Shown in pieces: positions 1 to 11,172 of a DNA stretch of 64,000 nucleotides (positions are counted from its first letter, which is position 1; each line of letters begins with the position of its first letter). The stretch is from Prorocentrum cordatum (taxonomy: Eukaryota > Sar > Dinophyceae > Prorocentrales > Prorocentraceae): the NCBI GenBank assembly GCA_963575745.1, contig CAUYUJ010014615.1, forward strand, positions 992,170 through 1,056,169. The letters are read 5' to 3'. The notes beneath the pieces are model-generated. The model worked only from the letters and a program-made list of their open reading frames with translations. It had not been told where the DNA came from and ran no database searches. The translations under genes were made by a program, and so were the position numbers.

Positions 1-39
1 CCTCTTGCGTGGCAGTCTCGACACTTCCTTCCTCGTCGG

Positions 40-1443
40 TCAGGAGGGCGGCGTCGCGCTTGATGGCCGCGGCCTCGACTTCTGCGCGAGGCTGTCAGCG
101 AATCCCAAGCAGCGCGGTGGCCGGACGTTGCCGCGTTGAAGCTCAGGAATGTTTCGTGCGCCCGTGGGTCTTGGTAAAATTCCACATGCCTTCCTCCTTC
201 GCCCTCCGCCTCCAGCGCGGCGCTGCGCGTAGACGTTCTGGCGCTGGCGCTGCGTCTCGAGGCGCTGGGGCCGCTCGCGCGCATGGCGGCCAAGTCCGGC
301 CGCGGCGTGCTCGACGGCAGCGTAGATATTACGCAGGCTGTCGTCGCTCTCCAGCTCCTCCAGCTCTTCGGTCAGATCCTCTGCCCCTCCGGCTTCGCGC
401 CAAGCTGCCGACGTCACCTGCTGGACGTGGCCGGAGACGTCGCTGCCCGTCTCCTCGGGTATGCCGACAGTCCTGATGGGGTTCCTCCCTCAGCGGCGCT
501 GGCAGCGTCATCTGGAACGTCGGGGGCGCAGTCGTCGAGCGCTCCGTCTGGATCTTGTCCGGCGGCTGCTGCCATGAGCGCCTCGTTGCTCAAAACAAAT
601 GATGCGAGCTTCCTGTCACTGCTCGCCGATGGGCACATGGGTATCGAACCTGGCGCCGTTGAGGCGAATCTGTTGTATATCACACGGGCTCTGAGGGATC
701 CGCCAGATGGCTTGGCTGCGGGTAAGCCTGGCCAGTCGCCCACATATCTGGCCGCGTTGTAGACGCATGGCGCAGGCGTCTGGCAGCTGTTAGCGCGCGC
801 GGGATGCGCGGCGCAGGGCTTCGAGGATGTCTGGGCGTTGCCGCGTCTGCGCAATGATCTGCGCGCCCCTCGCGCCCTCCCAGAGGCGGAAGATTATGGT
901 GCCGGGTCCTGGCGTGATGTGCTCCAAGAAATCCTCCACTCGGTCCCGGGCCAGGCCAACTCGCGCCAAGCCGACGCCCGATTCGTCGAAGCCGGCACCG
1001 ATGAAAGGCTGGACGTCCTGCCGTCTGCAGACCATGTCGGATCGGCGGTTCTTGGTCGTCACCTTGCCTCGAGCCGGGTCTGCAGGGCCCGCCCAGCCTG
1101 GCACGTCCTTCGTGCTCGGTGGCCTGTGTATCTACAGCTGACCGGCAACGTTGAAGCGGCCTTCTCGGGATACCGTGGTGCGTGTCGGGAAGGCGCGGTA
1201 AACGCGGGAGATGATCGTGGCCTCGATCATGCGTTGCAATGCGATCCCTCGGATTTGCGGCCGCAGTCGGCTGGGCTGCACTTCTCCACCGCAGGCTGGC
1301 AGCGGCGTCATAGATGCCGGATGCCTCACCCTCTTCGTCTGTTTCGACTGGTAGCAGCGCGCAGGGCTGCCCACCGCAGACGACGCGGAAGGGTGTGACG
1401 CCGCCAGCGTGGGTGCGGCTGTTGCCCGCAAGTATCGCGCGAG
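40..1443 (-). pseudogene. Integrase C-terminal region and IN-RT linker of the left element
   Basis: Continues the integrase reading leftward in alternating frames. Stretches of ordinary, non-repetitive protein composition occur at about 1460-1290 (ILAGNSRTHAGGVTPF, reading like the clause after the integrase core where target and scaffold contacts lie), 1270-1130 (RMIEATIISRVYRAFPTRT), 1104-790 and 760-560. No catalytic motif is visible. In copia elements this interval links integrase to RT. Frameshifts separate the pieces. The assignment rests on position and continuity rather than on a domain of its own. Confidence 0.5.
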
Positions 1444-2130
1444 TCAGCGAAGAGTCCAAGTTGGCTGTGGTACTTTCGCGCTCGAGCTGCTCCTCTGCGG
1501 CTTGAAACGTCGTAATATGGTCCCACGTCGTTTGGTGAAACGCGCGTGCGGTCGCGGAGCTCTGATGTCCACCTGGACCTCTCGCCTCTTCGTCTCCTCC
1601 ACAAGCTGCGTTGGGGTCATGCCGCCCTCGCCATCATGTCGCCGAACAGCTAAATTCCACGAGAGGTCGATGGCACCATGCAGCGTCGAGTCATGCTTTG
1701 AGTTGAAATCCTGGCCGTTGAGCCACCGCGCGGCGCAGCATATCAAATTCCTGAGCACGCGGTCCGTGTAGTGGAAGATTTCGCATTTGACGTGCTGGTT
1801 GAATCGCGTTGAGAAGCGGTGTGCTGGGATGGCTTGGCGCGCTGGTGGTAGCAATTTACGGCGTTCCCTACGCGTGCTGGCCACCGTGGCGATGAGATCG
1901 AGGATATATTGGGGACTGTTGGCCGCGCGTAGCGCTCGCGCCATCTCCTCCTTAGTGGCGCACCACCACCAGAGGTGCAACTGGCGCAGTTCTCGCGCGC
2001 GCGTCTCACGCGAGCCCCCGCGCAATGCTCGCAGTGGCGTGGCGACGTCGACTCGAATCCAATCGGAAGGGGTCGGGTTGCCGACCGCTGCGTTGGCAGC
2101 TCGTCGCGCCGTCCGTCTCGGCTCTGTTCC
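1444..2130 (-). pseudogene. Integrase (rve-type) domain remnant
   Basis: A copia-type integrase inserts the element cDNA into host DNA. Visible: a zinc-binding-like start (LHLWWWCATKEEM, near 1985-1945), a run like the approach to the catalytic core (FSTRFNQHVKCEIFHYTDR, about 1835-1780), RWLNGQDFNSKHDSTL (about 1735-1690) and a second-aspartate motif DGEGGMT (about 1640-1620). The usual CxxC of the HHCC finger is not recognisable and the final glutamate is unclear. The sequence between the first core strand and DGEGG is frame-disturbed. Broken, but of clear family. Confidence 0.65.
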
Positions 2131-2440
2131 TGTCGCCGGGCTGGCTCGCAGTCCCGGTCTGGCAGCGCAGTCGCCACGAACAGAACTCTGCGGTCCAACG
2201 ACGCAGTCGCCAGACAATGGGCTTGCTCCGGATGTGCCCGCGGGTGCTCGCGGTAGAGCAGCCTCGTCTGCTGATCGCAAGTCGGCCCCGCCTGGTAGCT
2301 GAGCCCGTTGGCTGCTGGAGTGGCGGTCCACTGGGTCGCGATGGCGCTCGCGGGCGTTGGCCCGAGCGTGGGCGCGGCCGTGTGCGAGGGTTCGCGAACT
2401 TGCGCTCGCTGAACTCGCGAGCGCGTTCGGGGCGGTCGCG

Positions 2441-3410
2441 TTACTTCTCCTCGCGGCAGCCGGGGCACTCCTGGTGGGTGGGAGCACTGTTAGGATATAG
2501 GCACGTGGCCGGATCCCTGGTGCGCATGGGCGACTCTAGTAGTATGTTGCGCTTGCACGCTGCGCGCGTGTAGCGCGCGCGCTCAGCGGCCATGTCACTC
2601 CAGATCTCGCCCTCAGCGGCCGCGGGAGCCACTGCTGGGAACGCTGCCGCTTGGGCGTCGCACTCCCCGGCGTAGGTCGCGAGATGCGGGCACCCCTGGC
2701 GGCGACGTAGGTCCACGATGCCTTGGGCGAGTCGTTCGGCCATCCGCCATGGCCAAATCTGGGCGTCGAAGCTCGGCCCGCGACGTGGAAGTGCCTGTGC
2801 TTGTTCGTGCACTTGAGATTGGCGACCTGCTCGACGGTCTCCGGGTCGTCGGTGGCCAGGCCGACGGTTCTCCGCCAAATGCCACGGCGATCACGAGGCC
2901 CGAGCATGCACTGGTCGAGGACGACCTTGTCCACGCCAGGCATTATTACCAGCACCTCTGACCTCGGCGGCTCGTCGCATAGCCGCGACGGGTCGGGTCG
3001 GGCGCATGGCCGCCCACTTCGAGTTGTAGTTGTGCTATGTGGCCGCAGAGCTGGCCGCGTGGCGCTGCGTCCTCGTAGGGGCAGAGTCACGCGTGGGAGT
3101 TCTGCTTGCAGTTAAACGTCGCCCAACGACGCAGTGGCCAGCAAGCGGGAGCCATGATGGCCGCTCGGGCCTGGTTTTGTCGCGCATACCTATCTACTGC
3201 TCGTTGTTGACCCTCGTCGTTGAGGTCGCGGCCGGTGACCGACTCGAAATTTTCGCCCGCCTTGAGATGGCATCGAACGGCCGACCTGGTGGCCCGAGCA
3301 CCCCCTCCGCAAACCTCGATGACGTCGACGCCGTAGTCGAGAGAGGTGAGGTAGATGAAGTGGTGGTGGATGGAGTCGAACTCGGTGTGGTGTGACTTTG
3401 TTTGGCGATT
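2441..3410 (-). pseudogene. Methyltransferase-like module of the left element, frameshifted
   Basis: Sits between the dUTPase region and the integrase. Reading the minus strand across at least two frame changes and one stop gives a glycine-rich loop (IEVCGGGARATRSAVR, about 3320-3270), a PxC-type segment (MAPACWPLRRWATFN, about 3160-3115) and a C-terminal part with DQCMLG (about 2918), RRTVGLATD and a His/Cys-rich KCTNKHRHFHV (about 2815-2780), then WRMAERLAQGIVDLRR. The order matches the modules in the two better-preserved copia elements at 37566-38400 and 47376-47985. Those motifs recall C5-methyltransferase motifs I, IV and beyond, but the fold assignment is inference. Confidence 0.5.
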
Positions 3411-4599
3411 CGTCAGATGGCGGTCGGATGCCAGGGCCTAAGGCCCCCCGACCACCATGTTGGCAAACCTGAGGTGAGTTTGCCATGGAGTTCGTCCTCG
3501 TCGCGTTCGTCGGCGCGACCCGGCTCGCCAACAGCTGGACTTCCGAGAAAATAAAGGTCCAGACCAGTACGGTCAAAGCCGCAGTCCTCGGAAATGAAGG
3601 TCCGCGATGACTTGTGTTCGTGTCTTGGGCGCGTGGCCCTCATGTATCTTCTTCGTCTGAAGTACGCGCTCCGTTGTGAGGTCGGCGCTGGTTGCACAGT
3701 TGCCGGGCGCCTCCTGCGCGCCCAGTGGAGTGCGTGGCGGAATTGAGCAACCTTTCAGTCAAGGCGCAATGCTAATCCTGAGCGCGCTGCTTGGAGCCGC
3801 GCTTGCCACTCGCCATCGGGCAGGACCATGTGTCCGAGTCTGGTGCTGAAGTTGCTGCGCCTTGTGGAGAGCGTGCGCTCCTCGGCGCGCCCTTGCTCGT
3901 TGAAGCGCAACTGCGGCGGGGCGCAGGACGTGGGACCTCGCGGCGCATCGGGACCACGCGCGCGTCAGTTCGCGGTCGTCCTGTCGTCGATGTGCTCCTC
4001 CAGCTTGATCTTGCACTTGCGCGGCTGGTTGTTGATGGGCGCTCTTGTCAGCATCGCGAAAGCAAGGTTGCTGCGTCTGGCCTCTGGGGCCATGGGCTTG
4101 CGGCGTGCCTGGTGTGAGCTGAGATAGCTCGAGCGCGTGTGTCGATGACTGGTCGTGCTGTTGGCCGTCTCCACTATTGGCCGTTCTGGCCGATGACCAC
4201 CACTCTGGCGCCGGCGTTCTGGATCTGGGAGGGGAGTCGAGGATGAGGTGCGCGTCGCCCCAGTGGGTGTCGCACGTGACCCACAAAATGCTCTCGTTTG
4301 TGCTGGGGGCCGTGCCACCGGACAACGACTCGACTGCATCATGGAAGTCGGCGGTGGGGGTGGCGTCGAAGCCGTGGCCCTGCAGCGCCTGCGATGTGTT
4401 CGGCCCACGGTCTACGACCCAGACGGAACAAGTCCTGGCCCTGCGACCCCGATTCTGCAGGGGCAACTCGGGCGGGCTAGTCTGGCGGGCCAGCCCAGCA
4501 ATATCCTCGCGCGCCGAGTCCACGGGGCCTTCGACACAATCGGTGCCGAGAGGACCCTCGGAAGTAAGGTTAACTAACCCGCTGGGTGTGGCATCTTGG
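3411..4599 (-). other. Pol spacer of the left element, no domain recognised
   Basis: Stop-free minus-strand frames continue here, including one of about 400 codons whose N-terminal part carries the end of the dUTPase. Composition is protein-like in patches (TCDTHWGDAHLI near 4270-4240, INNQPRKCKIKLEEHID near 4040-3990), but no catalytic motif was found. An aspartic protease would be expected between gag and integrase, and none is visible in this stretch. Confidence 0.35.
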
Positions 4600-5211
4600 C
4601 TGAGGGGCGTCGCGCCAGTCTGTCCAAAACCATCCTGTTTCGGTGTCGTCGGTAGATCGTTCCAGGATGAGCTGGGCGATGCGGTGGCCTTGCTCGACCA
4701 CGTGGGTCCGCGGACTGGCGTTGTGCATGATGACGCCGATCTCTCCGCGGTAGTCGGGGCCCAACACGCCGCCGGCGATGTCGATGCCTTTGGGGGCGAG
4801 CCCTGAACGCGAGGTAATGCGCATGCATGAGCCTGGTGGTTCCAGTGCGGCCGCGGCCATGGACGCCGATTCCCGACCAAAGGTTGCGAAATTGACGTCG
4901 GCACGGGCGTCGAGGTCGTTGCGGGCAGATCGGGATGCGACGCGCGAAAATGCCCTCGCATTCGGACTGAGAATCTGGGTCTTCCGCTTGCTAAATTCTC
5001 GTCCGTCGGCGTCGTGGCGATCCCGTTTGTCTTTGACTGCCGCCAGCAGCGTGAGCTGCTTAGGCAGCAGGCCCCCGGAACGCAGCTGGAGGTTGCCGGA
5101 ACGTCGACTGGAATGCATGCCTATTCGGCGCCGACTCCAAGTCGTCGAAGTGGACGGCGCCGTCGTCGTTCGGCGATGCCCACATGGCGCGCTGATGCCG
5201 AGAGAGGCCAT
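4600..5211 (-). pseudogene. dUTPase (trimeric dUTP diphosphatase) domain in retroelement
   Basis: dUTPase hydrolyses dUTP to dUMP and keeps uracil out of DNA; some retroelements carry one to protect their cDNA. Four motifs are plain on the minus strand: [14 protein letters not shown] (motif 2, about 4825-4783), [14 protein letters not shown] (motif 3, about 4768-4724), [10 protein letters not shown] (motif 4, about 4692-4664) and, one frame over, DGFGQTG (motif 5, about 4637-4619). Motif 1 (A-DL) is not clear. A frameshift between motifs 4 and 5 and the loss of motif 1 make the copy inactive. The location between the gag knuckle and the methyltransferase-like module shows it belongs to the left element. 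Confidence 0.8.
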
Positions 5212-5441
5212 GGAAGGAATGTGCGCCCAGCTCGGTAACGGCGCGTCGGGCAGGCGGGGGCGCGGGGGCAGCGGCTTGTACGTTGAGGCCGCCCATCTAG
5301 TGGCGCCCTCGGGCTTGTCCGAAAGGGGGTGCAGCGCCCGCTTGCGTCCATTGTGGTGGCGTTGGCGATGCTACTGGAGCTGTTGGTGCTGCGGGCGCGA
5401 CTGGCGTCGACTCCCCCGCGGCTGCAGCGCGGGCCCGTGAC

Positions 5442-7040
5442 CTAGTCGCTGGGCCCGGCGGCCGCGCAGAGGATTGCGCGCGGCCCCCGAGGTCGGCCAT
5501 CTCCCGACGCAGTCGTCGTCGTTGTTCGGCATCGCGAGGGTTGGGCGACGATGTCGATGCGTGCGTTGAATGTGGCCAACCTGCTGCCGCGAGCCGTCGG
5601 TCGACGAACTTGGAGCGGTGGCTGCCGCTGCTGGCCGCCGCTCTGTTGGTGCAAGCTTTGGCTGGCCGCCGTTCCAGGGGTCACCGCTCTGCGCGGGATC
5701 GCTCTCGCTGGGGCCCACAATCGTGGACTCTGGAGTTTCGGCGGGATTCTTGGCCACTGAGACCGCGCGCGCGCCCGTCTAGGGCTGCTGCTCAGCAAGG
5801 CTCGGTGGCCCTTGCTGTCCAAAGCGCGCGCTGATGTGGATTCCGGCGGCGGGGCGTAGGCGTCGAAGAGAGCGCGTCCTTGGTTGCGGCGGCGGGGGCA
5901 GTCCCGCGCGAAGTGTTCCGCTGAGTCGCACTCGCGGCATTTGAGACGCGCCCCGTCTGGGCCCATGGGGTTGCTCTGTCGGCCCGAACCCGCGCCACTG
6001 GCCCTGAATCTCCCCCCCCCCTTGCCCGCGAACGACTCTCGGAGGTCAGCGTGGAGCAAATCGGCCAGGAAAGCGCGGTGGCCTGTGCCGCGGCCCTTGC
6101 TTTTCCGTGCGGTGACCTTCTGGGCGCGGCGCGTGGGCTTGCGTTTGTCGAAGCGTCGCCGACGCGCATCGGCGCGCTCGTGAGCCCAGAATAGGCGCGC
6201 GCCGCGCTGTTCCACAGGAGCGTCGCGTAGTTCGGGGACGTTTCTCTCCTACGCCGAAAGAGCTGACGGCGTCGGCGTCGGGGCCTGGGCCGACGCCTGC
6301 AGCTGGGAATGATTCCTTCTCTGGTGGTGCTGGCGCAAATTGACTCGGCGCCGCTCCCGGCGCAGCTGGGCCTGGGCCGCCCCGGCCCTAGTGTCATGAA
6401 CGCTCTGGCCCTGAGATGGCCTGACCTTGCGTGGGCGTACCCCGCGAAGAAGTCTGCCGTTGGGATGAATGGATCGCCGGGGCGAGATTGCTGGGCGATC
6501 CCTCGATCGCGTGCCCGTGGCTGGCCTGTCATGAGCATGAGCTGTGCAGCATTGGTCGGGTCGGCCATGTTGTAGTATTGGGAGATCATGGTCAACAGGG
6601 CGTTTGACACTCCGACCGCGCGCGAGGAGGTAGCTGAGACCCTCGTGCCCGATCAAGAGTTGACCAGCTTGTTGTGCGCGGTTGCGGAGAATGTCAAAGC
6701 GTGCGAGTAGTTCGTCGGTGCGTTCCTGCGGCAGTCTCTGGAAGTTCATGAGCGCCGAGACTGTCAAGGCGCGCTCCTCCTCGCCCAATTGGCCCCATCG
6801 CTCGGCCAAGCTACGCATCGTGAATGTCTTCGGTGGCGCTGGTTTGCTGTTGATGTGCCCTCCTTGGATCGGGACAACTGGCGGCCACTCGTCGACGAAC
6901 TCATTCGCCATGCCAGTGAGTCGTGGTGATGCGACGGCTGCCTGGCAAAACTCGTGGAGGTCCGCGTTCGCCACTGACCAGAACATCACCTCCCGCGCCC
7001 ATCGTTGGACGGCGCTCGAGATTGCTGCTCGGGCCCCCAA
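5442..7040 (-). pseudogene. Gag with CCHC zinc knuckle, frameshifted
   Basis: The start (about 7000-6640) has helical Gag-like sequence ending in QERTDELLARFDIL, QQAGQLL and GHEGLSYLLAR, a pattern I associate with dinoflagellate copia Gag proteins. Reading then moves to other frames. A CCHC knuckle, CRECDSAEHFARDC (C-x2-C-x4-H-x4-C, about 5940-5895), lies in a basic region typical of nucleocapsid. The frame changes between the capsid-like part and the knuckle show decay. Gag would form the particle and bind the RNA genome. Confidence 0.7.
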
Positions 7041-7190
7041 GCGCGGAGATGGCGCGCGTTGCCGCCGCCGCTGCCTGCCTGCGCCCGTGTAGGATCGGCA
7101 GCTAGCCAGCTAGCCGCGGCAAACATGCCCACTCCGATGGCCTTCCATCTGGAGTGGAGGTCCCTCCGTAGGTCTAGGGGGCACTGGGGG

Positions 7191-8118
7191 CCGGGGGCCC
7201 GCCGACAATGTTGCTCTGACCATGGGCCTCTAAGCCGACGTGTGCACCTGCCCCGGATGCGTTCCTCCTCGGCAGCGCATTGGGCGCGATCTTCCGTCGC
7301 GTCGCCAAGGCGGTCTCGGCGCCCGGAGCACGCCGCGACGTTGTCTATCGCGCAGCGCGCCGTCGTCGCGGCGTGGGCGGGGCGGGCCCCGCCGAGGCAG
7401 AACGCCGCGACGGCCTTGCGGGCCTGGCGCGCTGGATTGCCGCAGGCGAGGTAGTGATCTCCCCCGTGGAGTGCGCCGTCGTGCCGAAGGCCTCCAGCGC
7501 AGAGGCCCCCGAGGGCCCGCCCCTGGGAGGCGGGGGGCGCGGGGGGCGTCGAGCTCGGCGAGGGCGGGGTGGCCGCGTTGAGCGTCTCGAGGCTACGGCA
7601 GTTTTGGACCTGACAACGGCAGTAGAAGAATTAATGGAGGGCGTTGAGTGCACCGTGGTAGCTGCAAGGGGCGCAGGGAGATGCAGTGTGCAAGTAGACG
7701 GGCCCGTGCAAGGACAGAGCATGTTCTCCCTCCTTTTGAAGGGGCTCGCGCGCGCTCGCAGCTGGCGCGCCGCGTGGCTCGAGGGCCCCGCGATCCGAGA
7801 CGGCCGCGGCGCGGGGGGGGGGGGAAAGGGCTGGCGTGCGCATGGCAACCCTAGCTCCTACCTTTCTGTTCTCGGGCGAGCGCTCGGCCGAAGCCTCGGC
7901 TCAACTCTAGTTTCTTATACTTGCCGCAGCCACAACAGCCGCAGACATACCCGATCCCCTCATTTCGAAGGCCCCCCCCAGGTCATCCGTGACACGCGGC
8001 CGCCCCGGCCGCGCGAACGCAGAAACCTAGCGGGAAGGCTTGAACGGGAGATCCCCCCAAGGGTTGACGCTCGCCTCGCCGCGGGCCGACCCGGAACTCG
8101 CCCGCAGACCCGCCCGTC
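7191..8118. other. No gene recognised
   Basis: GC-rich sequence upstream of the left element's gag. Long frames are open on both strands but have alanine/arginine-rich composition typical of chance openness at high GC. A GC block at 7762-7826 is similar to 11197-11255. A G-run lies at about 7812-7824. The missing LTR of the left element could lie here but no partner copy is in the window. Confidence 0.5.
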
Positions 8119-8131
8119 TCACTCATGAAAC

Positions 8132-9537
8132 TCAGTAGTCCGCAGCGGAAGCCACCGCCCGAGAAGATCGAATATCAAACGGGCCAAGATTGGCGCCCTC
8201 GATCTGGTCGTGCGATTGTGCATTTTCACTCGGAAAAGCACATGGGTGCAACTTCGCGGTGAGGTACATCCTGACAGTCCAATTCCATAGATTGCACCAG
8301 CCAAAAACAGACTCACGCTTCTGGATCTTGTCGTGCATCTCCCTCATCGTCGCAATGTGGGCCCAGAGACTCGCGATGTAAGTGCTGCCTGCATCTTGGC
8401 ACCATTGCATATGGACGTGCTGCTCGGGATAATTGGCACGGCGCTCACGACCGACTTGCATCTCGAATATGCACGAGTACATATTCATCTCAGGACCAAC
8501 GTCAGAGGACAGGTGAAACATTTAATGGGCACAGCTGCCACGGCGATGCTCGCCCTCGCAGTAGACTGCTAACACGCTATCAGTCCTGGAGGGCCCTGGC
8601 TCAAGAAGATGCGTGCCATGACTGTCCCAAAGTGAAGCAAGAGCTGCCATGTTTGCGTTGTGGTTCGCCGTCTTGAAATCGGGCTCCTTGTCCGTGAGGG
8701 CTTGATCACGCATCGTATCCCTGACGCCAGTCAGTTCCGAACAAATGGGTCACCGCTGTCCTGTAGGATGCGTGATCGGACCGTGCTCAGTGGGTCCTGC
8801 AACCCTGTCGCACAACTGGTCCCGAGTAAATTGAGCCATCTTCGAGTCTAGCATCCCAGATCGGATCACCTGTGACACGGCGTCCGAAACAGTCGCAGTG
8901 ACGCAAGGAATCGACCGCGTCATCCTTCGAAGAGGGAGCCTTGACGCAAGTCTTCCAAGCGCGGCTCATCATCTGATCAAACGCGGACCTACTCTTCTTG
9001 GCGAGCTTGCGGCTTTTCTTCTAGTGTGCACTGATGTACCGTTCTGCAGGTCCAAGAACAATCTCACCCTACTCGACTGGCGACTCTTCGAGCTGCTGTG
9101 GGGCAGGGAGGTACTTGTCGAGGTTCATGAGAGCGCTCATAGTCCAATTGGTATCCTCGTCTCCGCGGTTTGCGATGTCCACGTGCCTCATCACCGTTTC
9201 CGCCACATTAGAGACCTCCAGAGCACTGGCGAAGATGCGCTTCGCCTCCTCGCGCCGGCCCTGACTGTCCAGCTCGGAGTAGCGGTCCCTGAAGTCAATC
9301 ATGACCAGCTCGCCCTCCTCGACCAGCTCCCCAACTCCTTTTGATCGCCGCGCCGAGGCTCTCCTCCTCGTGTGCGCGCCAGAGATTCCTCCCAATGCCC
9401 AGCAAATCGTCGAGGTTCATCTGGTCGACGAACTTCAACGCTTCTTGGACCCGCGCCGGCGGTTTCCGGAGTGCCGGGGCGATCTTCCGGATGGGGTATT
9501 GTCGGACCTCTCGGGTCGAAAGGCGGGTCGTTCGCAT
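8132..9537 (-). pseudogene. Broken protein-coding region, family not recognised
   Basis: Successive minus-strand pieces have ordinary, varied protein composition but are separated by stops and frame changes: 9537-9340 (ALKFVDQMNLDDLLGIGRNL), 9340-9069 (MIDFRDRYSELD, EEAKRIFASALEVSNVAE, TMSALMNLDKYLPAP), 9000-8787, 8713-8522 and 8521-8132 (GPEMNMYSCIFEMQV, ASLWAHIATMREMHDKIQ). The piece around TMSALMNL faintly recalls Gag of the left element (TVSALMNF), too short to rely on. It continues the Nudix-containing locus upstream. It could be a retired cellular gene, exons with small introns, or part of another mobile element. Confidence 0.4.
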
Positions 9538-9538
9538 A

Positions 9539-10990
9539 TTATTTGTCTGCCTGATCCGTGCACTTAACGAAGAAAGCTAGGAGCGATGAGTAGTCTTCCT
9601 CATCGGCGCACTCCTGGATAATGCCGCAGACGGCGTCGCTGTCCGAAGCGTTGCGCGCCTGGGCAATCCTCGTGGAGTCGTCTGAAGAGAATAGCTGCAG
9701 GAGGCTGGTGCACACGTGGTAAATGTTGCACCTCGCGCGCTGGTGGCGAACCGCCAACAGCTCGGCCAACTGCGCGCCCACCGCTGCAACGTCCTTGTCG
9801 TGGGCCAACATATTCTCGAGCTCCTTCTGGCCCGGCCTCTGCGCGACTCGTTTCCCGGCGCCAGGTAGCAGACCGTGTCGTCTGTCGGCCAGCAGCCGTC
9901 TTGCTCTGACTCCGCAGGTGGCGGCTCCTGCTCGTGTTGTTGTCGTAGAATGCGCGCGCTTTTGTGGTGCGCCTGCTGCGTCTTTTGGGCGCGAGGCTTC
10001 TCAACGTCGCGGATGCACGCCAGCGGCGGGCGGCGCACTTGAAGCGGATCCTTTGCATGGGCGAGGTCCTCAATGCCCATCCAGGCATGGTGGTCATCTC
10101 CCGCTGGAACTCTTTTGACGGCCTCGCGGCCCTTCCAGATCATCTCCTTGCGGCGCTTCGCCTGTGGCCCAGGCGCCGTGGGATGCTCGGGGTGGGAAGT
10201 CCCGACGTTCCGATGGTTGGGCATGATCTGGTCGGGCAGAGCTGGCAGCTCCACCAGGACGCCCGGGTGCAAGTCCAGTCCGGACTCCTCCATGAGCTCC
10301 CTGCAGGCTGTGAACCGAGCGGCGTGCTCGAAAGAGGCACCGCGCTTCTCGGCAATGTCCATGCCCTCCGATCGATCATTCCGCCCGGAGCGGCGATCTG
10401 GACAGGTGATCCAACCTTCCTGCCCCGACCGCTTCCTTGGGCGTTCGCAACCGCGACGTAAACTCGACCAGATCCGGTGTAGCTCGGTCTGAGGAGGCTC
10501 TGCTTGTTGTCGAGCTGCTCTGTCTGCGTTGCAGGGTCTCGATGCGGCCGACGAGCTCGCAGGGGGCACGGCTGCCTGCTCCTTAGCCTGAGGTCTGGCC
10601 CCTGCTGGGCCTTTGGGCTCCTGCTCGAGCACCTTCGGGATCTCGAGCAGCTGCTGCGGGCCGCCAGCTGAGTGGTCACCGGGCGCTCCGCCCGGCTGTC
10701 CACCGCTGGGGTCCTCCTCGTGCTCACTGTCGCCTCCGCTTGAGTCGGTGTCCATCGCGTTGGCGCCCTCTGTTGGACTTGTCCTTGTGCTGTATCTTCC
10801 TGGCCAGACGCCATCTCTTGTTCTTGGCCCGCCTCGCCTCGACGGCTTCCATGGTCAGAGGTCGGCGGCGCCGGCTGCCCGCGATCCTCGGCGGACAGCT
10901 GCTCCTCGGCAAGCTCGCCGACGATAATCTGGACGTCGTCCTCGGTGCAGCGGTGCATGATGCACCCGTGCTGCCCCTTGAGCGCCCGGG
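9539..10990 (-). pseudogene. Nudix hydrolase-like domain, frameshifted
   Basis: Nudix enzymes cut nucleoside diphosphates linked to other groups. The minus strand shows a fold start YVAVANAQGSGRGRK (about 10465-10420), then APGGMID (about 10400-10380) and, one frame over, GASFEHAARFTACRELMEES (about 10355-10290), followed by GLDLHPGVLVELPALP. RELMEESGL fits the REUxEExGU half of the Nudix box exactly; the upstream glycine-glutamate spacing is off by one. The frame change falls in GATCGATC next to APGGMID. Downstream, HAWMGIEDLAHAKDP looks like the C-terminal part of a Nudix fold, and 9811-9539 is a helical extension. The N-terminal side (GCIMHRCTEDDVQIIVGELA) ends at the scaffold gap. Confidence 0.55.
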
Positions 10991-11008
10991 TAGCAGTGGG
11001 CCGCAACT

Positions 11009-11108
11009 NNNNNNNNNNNNNNNNNNNNNNNNNNNNNNNNNNNNNNNNNNNNNNNNNNNNNNNNNNNNNNNNNNNNNNNNNNNNNNNNNNNNNNNNNNNN
11101 NNNNNNNN
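11009..11108. other. Scaffold gap of 100 N
   Basis: A run of exactly 100 N, the usual placeholder for a gap of unknown size. It lies beside a TC microsatellite, which probably stopped assembly. Confidence 0.99.

Positions 11109-11168
<60 letters not shown>
11109..11168. repeat. (TC)n microsatellite
   Basis: About 30 uninterrupted TC dinucleotides directly after the gap. Confidence 0.98.

Positions 11169-11172
<4 letters not shown>

Larger units (their letters stand above)
1..7190 (-). mobile_element. Degenerate Ty1/copia-type LTR element, gag through integrase
   Basis: Minus-strand remains read in the order gag, CCHC knuckle, dUTPase, methyltransferase-like module, integrase. The reverse transcriptase expected next would lie beyond the left edge. 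Integrase before RT is the copia order, and gag and integrase resemble the copia elements 1 and 2 in this window in layout. No frame is open throughout: reading the domains needs several frame changes, so this is a dead copy. No LTR was found; the right boundary near 7190 is a guess from where gag-like sequence fades. Confidence 0.75.

Noticed and set aside
7280-8128. 282-codon plus-strand frame upstream of the left element
   Set aside because: Ala/Arg/Gly-rich composition from high GC, no motif, and it runs through a GC block repeated elsewhere.
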